DNA of 64,000 nucleotides from Mytilus trossulus (taxonomy: Eukaryota; Mollusca; Bivalvia; Mytilida; Mytilidae), in the NCBI RefSeq assembly GCF_036588685.1, contig NC_086382.1, positions 1,959,001-2,023,000 on the forward strand, in the 5' to 3' direction. The notes below the pieces were generated by a model. It saw nothing but the letters and a program-made list of their open reading frames with translations. It was not told where the DNA came from and did not search any database. Numbering within the stretch: the stretch's first letter is position 1; every line of letters begins with the position of its first letter. A program made the position numbers and the translations under genes. Below are positions 57,616 to 64,000 of the stretch, in pieces.

Positions 57616-58264
57616 GTTTGTTACGGCTGTAGAAGAAGATAAAAATAATTTAAAAACCTCTTTAAAACTAAAACATTAGTAAAATAAAAGAGACAAAACA
57701 ACATGACAGAGGATTATATTATTTATCTAGGTAACATGTTATTCCCCTAGTTTTCCACTAATTGGCATCTACGTATTATGAGTATCAAAACATTAAAGCA
57801 ACATGTTATATCATTTTATACGTCCGAGGCGCTTTTCTGTGTTCATCATGAATGATCAAACAAAATATTTAAAAGCTGAGGATGTGTAAGTAACGAAGCA
57901 GTTGATGAGCTTTATGACAAAATAAAAACTCTAAAAAAGCCAAAGGTCGACTTGTAAAATTATATGTCTAAAAATACATAAAAATGTAATATATAAGGTA
58001 TATTGTTTTTTTTGTTTTTGGTGATATGATGAATTATAACAACGGAATGAGATTCACTACTAAGGATCGTGATCATGATACTAAAGATGACGGTAACTGT
58101 GCTAAAAAGTTCGGTGGCTGGTGTAATATATTTCTGAATCGCAAATTGATAAAGCATGAACGGTTTTGGCAGGGATTAGATTATATCAAGTCAACTATGA
58201 TGATCAGACGATTAGTGTGAAGAAAATAAAATATCGATCTATTTAAATTTTTCAATCAAAGTTA

Positions 58265-58402
58265 TCATGTGTACTGTGTCATGTGTACTATTGTTTTTCT
58301 GTTTGTCTTTTTAATTTTTAGCCATGGCGGTGTAAGTTTGTTTTCGTTTTCGATTTATGAGTTTGACTGTCCCTTTGGTATCTTTCGTCCCTCTTTTATC
58401 GA
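58265..58402 (+). mobile_element. Naiad-type 3' UTR tail in the pseudogene 3' flank
   Basis: GTGTCATGTGTACTATTGTT, TTTTAGCCATGGCGGTGTAA, then GACTGTCCCTTTGGTATC and CCCTCTTTTAT match the minus-strand tail at 30805-30935. It ends at the same CCCTCTTTTAT border, so it is a 5'-truncated insertion 45 bp after the pseudogene stop. Confidence 0.75.
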
Positions 58403-59034
58403 TATGACGAAAACAAGAGATATGCGTATATTTTTTAGATTACATCAAATCAACCATAGTTTTTAGAACAATATGGGGAAAAAAAGTCAGAAAGACAAAT
58501 ATACAATTAAGTGTCAAGTTCAATTGCATATATCTGATTTATAAAATAAATATTGTGTTTCACTTTTTTCGTATATTTAATTAATAGTTATATTTCACTG
58601 ATATAAACATGGTTGTGTACATATACCTGCAAATAACATCGTAGTATGTATACTGGAATTTGTAAAATGGATAGTTTTTACAACAAAAATTAAACCTGAA
58701 ATACAGAAAGTAAAAAAAGTCAATTGAGTGTATTTCAAAACAATGGAAAATTTACTAAACCCTTGACCAGATTGACCCACAAAAAGAGAAACTTTTGATT
58801 AACACCTAGTGGGAAATATTTGATATTTTTTACGCTCTCAAAAAGAAACGAACTGCAAAGATAAAAATAGAAAATTGGTAATACAAAGCAATATGTCACC
58901 ATTATATATCTTAACACGAGATATAAAATATGATTTTACATTAGAACGGATCACACTTTATTAATATACAAGTAACATACACCTTCAAAGAGACGCAGCA
59001 GTCCTTATAGGTTAATATTCGATGCTTTATTACA

Positions 59035-59330
59035 GATATAGGAAGATGTGGTGTGAGTGCCAATGAGACAACTCTCTATCCAAATAACAATTTAAAAAGT
59101 AAACCATTATAGGTTAAAGTACGGCCTTCAACACGGAGCCTTGGCTCATACCGAACAACAAGCTATAAAGGGCCCCAACATTACTAGTGTAAAACCATTC
59201 AAACGGGAAAACCAACGGTCTAATCTATATAAACAAAACGAGAAACGCGTATATATTACATAAACAAACGACAACTACTGTACATCAGATTCCTGACTTA
59301 GGACAGGTGCAAACATTTGCAGCGGGATAT
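59035..59330 (-). repeat. Dispersed repeat R1 (minus)
   Basis: Nearly identical over 190 bp to the copy at 62189 (GATGTGGTGTGAGTGCCAAT, GTACGGCCTTCAACACGGAG, CCATTCAAACGGGAAAACCA), and extends further to TCCTGACTTAGGACAGG. Confidence 0.8.
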
Positions 59331-59894
59331 ATAATGCTTCAGAAGACTTATTGTAATAAGGCACATACTATTAATCTATGAGAATAGCTGCGTCTCTTTT
59401 GGTATTCCTGAAGCTTACTTAACATATTAAACATATCAAATATATAGGTGCAATGCGTAAAGTTGAGTGCGCATGACAAGGGTCGACATATGACTGATCA
59501 CTATAGCTCATCAGGGGTACTAGATTGAATACACCTAAAAATCACATGATATTTATATATGTAGGCAATAAAGATAACTAACATTTAAAATGGCCTGTCT
59601 TATCTATGTTATGCTATCTATGCTAAAGAAGAAATGACTGTCTTATATTTCCCCCTTTGTTTGGTATCGTCTTTAGATAGTTTGACACTGTAGGTTTCGA
59701 TGTATCAATGATAAATTATCAAAACCAGTGGGTTTTTTTTCAAAAATACATGTATACACTCATGGTCGATGTATTTGATTGTATTGTTGTTTAACCTGCT
59801 TTTCTTAAATTTGTGATGAATATTTTACCGTTTAGAAGTGTAATTACTTTTTCTATTCAGAGAAATCTAGTTTATTTATTTTTGAAGGAGGGGA

Positions 59895-60385
59895 GATTAA
59901 TTTCAGAGGAAAAGTCAAACTTATAAATCAAAAATATACTGACAACGCCTTAGTTAAAAATGAAAAAAAAACAGACAAATAATAGTCAAACAACTAGGAT
60001 AACTAAAAACTGAATAACATGAATCCCATAAAATTGTTTGACTTTTATTTGTCTGTTTTTCTTTTTTTAAATGGGGTTATGCAGGTCATGCTCCACACAG
60101 GGCACCTGTCGTGTTGCTCATGTTATTACAAACCCGTTAAATGATAGAATTCGGTAGGTCACATTCATGAACAAGGAATAGGATTGTAGTTACATATCCG
60201 ATATCATTTGTTAAACGGCTATTCCATAACGGTCAATCAATTCGTAATGGCGTCTGAAAAACTTACGAAGGGATGATTTCAACTACCGAATTTGGAACCC
60301 TGTATCAAGGAAATTATGATAGGAAATACAAGTACGGAAATATCGTATCAATTAGGTGATATTTATATATACTAGTACCTGCATA
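59895..60385 (-). mobile_element. Naiad-type 3' end (minus), decayed
   Basis: Minus-strand copy of the 30805-31333 block: GGCACCTGTCGTGTTGCTCA, AATTCGGTAGGTCACATTCA, TTCCATAACGGTCAATCAAT and AATATCGTATCAATTAGG. An internal loss of about 35 bp removes part of the polymerase tail and breaks the frame. Confidence 0.7.
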
Positions 60386-61365
60386 CATAATTTTGATTTC
60401 GGACCAACAATGTGTAACTCATACTGCTTCATGAAGCACAACCACTTATAGTGAAGCCTATATGTATTATCGACCACATCATCTCCCGTAACTGACCAAT
60501 GCATGCTAATATGTAGCCACAGAGGCAGTCAGAAGATGAACTGATAAAGTCTTAAATTGTTCATGACAATGCATGAAATTCTTTTTTTTGTCATTCGTTA
60601 GATGAACTTAGGTTTTATTTGTGATTTTCAAAATCATCAAGAGTTTCTTTTTTAAAAGAAACCTGTGTGCAGAATAGGACCCAGTTGTATCTCTTTTTAT
60701 ACGTAAATATTGCTTTCTATATTTACTGACAGTTAGTTGAAGCAAATCACAACAAATGAAAAATTTACGCGGATCGTTTCCAAATTAAGAGGTCGATAAA
60801 GAACATCTTCGTAAAATCGAGGGTGTGCTACATGTATCTCGTTTGAAATACGTTTTCTGCAGGTAAAACAAAACTACAAAACTAAATATAGGAAAAAAAT
60901 ATATAAATCTCCTGTGATTGAATATTCAAAGGAAAAAACTAAAATGACAGAAGTTGCCCATTTTTTACATATTGAAAAGCTCGAAGTCTCTATTTTATAA
61001 AATTGGAATAAAAGATGGGAATCACTGGCAATAAAACACAATCTTTTAATGACTGGTTTACCTTGGAAACAGACCATCATTAAGTATTCAACACAAAATA
61101 TGGAGAAGTTTGATATCAACATATTTGTAAAAGTGTGCATTGGATATTAATAAATTTGGAAAGATATTAAGTTACAAATTGAAGAAGCAAAAGTTGGTTT
61201 AAGGGTTTCCCCATGGTGAACCATAGACTTACCCATTACTCAATTTCATATTTCATAAAACATGTACGTATATTTAAGCATGATGCATTTACGCAGTGGT
61301 TTTATTCTATCTTTGAAAATACAAAATCAATTAGTTTCATATACATATTAAGCCTTGGTCAAACC
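60386..61365. other. Gene-free stretch
   Basis: AT-rich with no supported gene, repeat or structure. Confidence 0.35.
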
Positions 61366-61368
61366 TTA

Positions 61369-61586
61369 CCGGATAGCACGAACGGACGTCTAATGGATAA
61401 ACATAAAATGATAAACATAAAACATTATATCCGTTCGGAGACCGTTGATGTACTGATCGAACAAAACGGACGTGTAACGGATGAATAACGGACACACACC
61501 GGATATGCAACGTACGAGAAACGGACACGTACCGGACAGAACGGATGTCGCACGTACATCTAACGGACGAGTACCGGATAAAACGG
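61369..61586 (+). repeat. 11-bp phased minisatellite, ACGGA core
   Basis: From 61466 the sequence falls into consecutive 11-base units with an ACGGAC/T (or CCGGA, ACGTAC) start and a free remainder: starts at 61466, 61477, 61488, 61499, 61510, 61521, 61532, 61541, 61552, 61563, 61574 and 61583. Two of the units are 9 bases. A looser part lies at 61369-61400. Confidence 0.8.
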
Positions 61587-61589
61587 TTG

Positions 61590-62188
61590 AAAAAGATATA
61601 CGGAAAAATCAAAGGCGACAATAATAATACATGTTAATCGCATTCAAAATGTTTCTGTGTAACTGGCTTTGGTTTGGTCTTCAAAATTCCGCGAAAGGGC
61701 AGTGTCTGGTCTGATTAAGAACTACCTGATTGTGAAGACGTGCCTATACTCTAAGCTCGATTATGAATAATATCCCATTAAGACTTCCACAAAACATATT
61801 TTATTAAGATTTAGGATTTCTGCATGATAAAGCATGATACAAATTAGTTCTGCAAATGCATCTTGTCACATTAGAAACACATCAGTTGTATGCAGACTTC
61901 ACTTATTTTAAATGGTCGCACCTGGGCTTTAAATATCTGCAGAACCGAAGCTCTTAAGGGCTACAGTTCAGCAGCTAGGTTTAAAAGATTGAAAAATAGT
62001 TATAGGGAGGTCGTAAATAAAAAAGGATATTTTCTTAAACTTTGCATTGTTGATTACTACATTATGTTTATAACAAAAATATAAAGAAAAAGTTAGGTGT
62101 ACCCATTACCGGTAATCTGATATGTACTGGGAGTAATGCAACTTCATATTAAATAGCATTGATATATCACATGAATTTTATGTCAATA
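61590..62188. other. Gene-free stretch
   Basis: No supported gene; the short open frame at 61890-62084 has no recognisable feature. Confidence 0.35.
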
Positions 62189-62390
62189 GATATAGAAAGA
62201 TGTGGTGTGAGTGCCAATGAGACAACTCTCCATCCAAGTAACAATTTAAAAAGTAAACCATTATAGGTTAAAGTACGGCCTTCAACACGGAGCCTTGGCT
62301 CACACCGAACAACAAGCTATGAAGGGCCCCAAAATTACTAGTGTAAAACCATTCAAACGGGAAAACCACGGTCTAATCTATATAAACAAA
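62189..62390 (-). repeat. Dispersed repeat R1 (minus)
   Basis: Sister of 59035-59330; see that copy for shared phrases. It ends at AATCTATATAAACAAAA. Confidence 0.8.
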
Positions 62391-62929
62391 ATCAATTTAA
62401 GCAGAAAACTCAGTTCCAAAGGTTGAACCTAAATCTAGGATGTAAGTTCTTAAAAAAGTCGTCCAACTAATATGTGCTGATATTAATGCAACTTTGTATC
62501 AAATACTTATGATCTATCACAAGTAGCTCTTATCAAACTAACAAAACAGACAACTGAACAATTGCTTCGTCGTAGACGAATGTGTGCAAAAACAACCACA
62601 AAAGTATTGTCAAAACGAATCCATATGACGACTGAAATAAGGGCGAACTCACCGGCATAAAATACTTCAGGTTTGCAACAATGAGGTACATGTACACCAC
62701 TTATTACTGGGGTAAAGCTGATGACCGTAACTGCATTCACAGTCATCCCAAGATGTCGGACGAAAAATTAGGTCAGTATTGTTATTGTATGTTAAGGTGT
62801 TTCTACATCATTTTCTTTACAAAGCATACATTGGTACGATAAAAATTTATAAAAGATTCACACGGAAGTCACAAATCTCTACCGAGGAACGTGTATAAAA
62901 CGGGAATTTGGATTTGAAAAATTCGCTAA

Positions 62930-63078
62930 GATGACCGTAAATCATCTTTAAAATATTTTCAAGATGACCGTAACATATAATAAGGATGACCGTGATTGTT
63001 AAAATGATGACCGTAATTTCGGAAGGATGACCGTAATTTATAAAGGATGACCGTACCTTTCATAGTATAACCGTCATT
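62930..63078 (+). repeat. Short phased array, GATGACCGTAA core
   Basis: GATGACCGT starts at 62930, 62963, 62985, 63006, 63026 and 63046, then a TATAACCGT variant at 63067. Spacings are 33, 22, 21, 20, 20 and 21 bp. One isolated core is at 62720. Spacers are AT-rich and unrelated. Confidence 0.8.
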
Positions 63079-63471
63079 TCTTAGAAAATCCGTATTTGTA
63101 TTACCTTTTTTGTATCAAATAATTAATCGTGTTGGTGAAAGACGTATTTATAAGACAACATTAGTTTAAACAATATTTATTCAGATAATTCATCATGATA
63201 CGATATTATACAAAGGAAATAATATTCAGGATTCAGAAACAAGCAATTTTCTTTTACAAATCTGTCTCCTTTACAAAAATAATTCACTTATTGAACAATA
63301 CAAAACTATAAATACTGGAACGCTCTGTACTAAATATATGAATAAGAAGGTGACAGAAAAAAAAAGAAGAACAATTTAATGAGAAAAAAAACGAAGAAAA
63401 ATAAACATGAATTATTGTAATGTATACAGTGTGACATGCTTTGGTTCCTATTGAGTGATGAAACATTAACA

Positions 63472-64000
63472 TCAAGGGTTAAAACGTTTACTTTTAATAA
63501 TATATGTCTGCACCAAACTAAATAAAAGACTATTTTGCTTATCTGAGAGTACCGTTGATCCAAAAAGCAAAGTTTTTGTGTTAACTTGGACAGGAAGAAC
63601 TGAAACAGAATCGAATAGTTCTTTTCTTAAATTAGTATATATAGGACAAGATAATCGGAAGTGAGAATTTGTTTCTACATCACCACAACGACAATTTGGA
63701 GAGTCTACTAAGTTACGAAGGAAAAGGTGAGAATTCATTGAACTTGAATCCATTCTTAAGCCAGCATGAAGAATTTGAGCAAAACGATGTCCTATATAAT
63801 AATACGCTGGGATCTTACTATTTTGGGTACTTATTTGTTTTTTGAATAATGATAAAGATTCACATTTTCTTATGTTTAAGTTAAGAGTGTCCCATAGTTT
63901 TGTTGTTGCAGGGATGAAATATTCAGAATATAAACGGGTCCGTGTGTTGACTTGTGAAATATTATTTCTCTGTCTTGTATTATGATCATGCCTACTGCCT
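63472..64000 (-). CDS. LINE (non-LTR) ORF, C-terminal part, truncated by window edge
   Basis: From the window end to the TAA before 63472, 175 codons are open. Reading on the minus strand: a TRTRLYSEYFIPATTKLWDT stretch, then SLFKKQIS, then GHRFAQILHAGLR. Next comes a C-x-C-G...H-F-R-L-S-C-P-x-Y motif (NCRCGDVETNSHFRLSCPIY), and then LRKELF. This layout is the C-terminal end of LINE reverse-transcriptase proteins, after the polymerase domain, with a Cys/His knuckle. The frame is intact as far as seen. The polymerase would lie beyond the window. Which LINE clade it belongs to cannot be told from this part. Confidence 0.75.
   Translation of the reverse strand, partial: GSRHDHNTRQRNNISQVNTRTRLYSEYFIPATTKLWDTLNLNIRKCESLSLFKKQISTQNSKIPAYYYIGHRFAQILHAGLRMDSSSMNSHLFLRNLVDSPNCRCGDVETNSHFRLSCPIYTNLRKELFDSVSVLPVQVNTKTLLFGSTVLSDKQNSLLFSLVQTYIIKSKRFNP

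Larger units (their letters stand above)
53661..58220 (+). pseudogene. Partial FReD paralogue (exons 4 and 5 only)
   Basis: 53661-53822 matches exon 4 of the intact gene (NKYLKILTTNGTYELRIERD, then [20 protein letters not shown]), with proper acceptor TTACAG and donor GTAAGT, but is three bases shorter. 58021-58220 matches exon 5 in an open frame ([25 protein letters not shown], then a TGA). No match to exons 1-3 was found upstream. The exon 5 acceptor has been lost: the base pair before GTGATATG is TG, not AG. About four codons between the last two cysteines are deleted, shortening the disulphide loop. Exon 4 is followed by a partial tandem array. Most likely a dead local duplicate; usage as a donor cassette cannot be excluded. 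Confidence 0.8.

Noticed and set aside
47141..58220. A working ficolin-like gene (collagen exons plus FReD exons)
   Set aside because: FReD exons 2 and 3 equivalents were not found, the last acceptor is missing, and Gly-X-Y register is broken; recorded as two separate decayed fragments instead.
61337..61621. 94-codon minus frame rich in Arg, Ser and Val
   Set aside because: Covers the 11-bp ACGGA array; no domain.
62930..63078. Possible CRISPR array
   Set aside because: 9-11-bp cores with ~10-bp spacers; far from CRISPR dimensions and context.

Overview
The window is spliced, AT-rich, repeat-saturated eukaryotic DNA that best fits a bivalve mollusc, most likely a mytilid mussel. I infer this from a secreted coiled-coil fibrinogen-related protein gene with a mollusc-type exon layout, a divergent kelch-like gene, a Penelope-like retroelement of the permuted Naiad type known to be abundant in invertebrates, and several dispersed repeat families that I associate with mussel genomes. 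No rRNA, tRNA, CRISPR or prokaryotic operon was seen.

Layout. 1-8.5 kb: dispersed repeats, a 1.1-kb element present twice, a TTAA-flanked MITE, and a local duplication with a LINE 3' end inserted in one copy. 8.5-10.5 kb: gene 1, a BTB/BACK/kelch-like protein with a TATA box, a 5' UTR intron and an uninterrupted 486-codon reading frame. 10.6-20.3 kb: foldback elements, a 36-bp minisatellite, a direct duplication of about 1.5-1.7 kb, and two MITEs. 21.3-22.2 kb: a decayed Penelope-like reverse transcriptase. 27.8-31.3 kb (minus strand): a nearly complete Naiad-type element (GIY-YIG endonuclease, then CxC linker, then reverse transcriptase). A 192-bp repeat flanked by 7-bp target duplications splits it, and the 3' end of another copy lies directly upstream. 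33.65-39.3 kb: gene 2, a five-exon secreted fibrinogen-related protein (436 aa). 40.3-44.9 kb: a 28-bp minisatellite, a satellite of about 260 bp, and a TTAA MITE. 47.1-48.0 kb: three collagen-type exons with damaged Gly-X-Y phase. 48.3-49.9 kb: a Penelope-like 3' end with three tandem units. 53.7-58.2 kb: a partial, decayed paralogue of the fibrinogen-related gene whose penultimate exon has grown into a tandem array. 54.5-63 kb: more repeats. 63.47-64 kb: the 3' end of a LINE open reading frame running off the window.

Only two genes look intact: the kelch-like gene (probably a cullin-3 adaptor relative) and the fibrinogen-related gene (probably a secreted lectin-like recognition protein). 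They have no evident functional link. The rest is transposable-element biology. The most unusual signals are the split, permuted Penelope-like element; the exon-derived tandem array in the fibrinogen-related pseudogene; and six short arrays in which a conserved core recurs every ~11 or ~21 bp, close to one or two helical turns.
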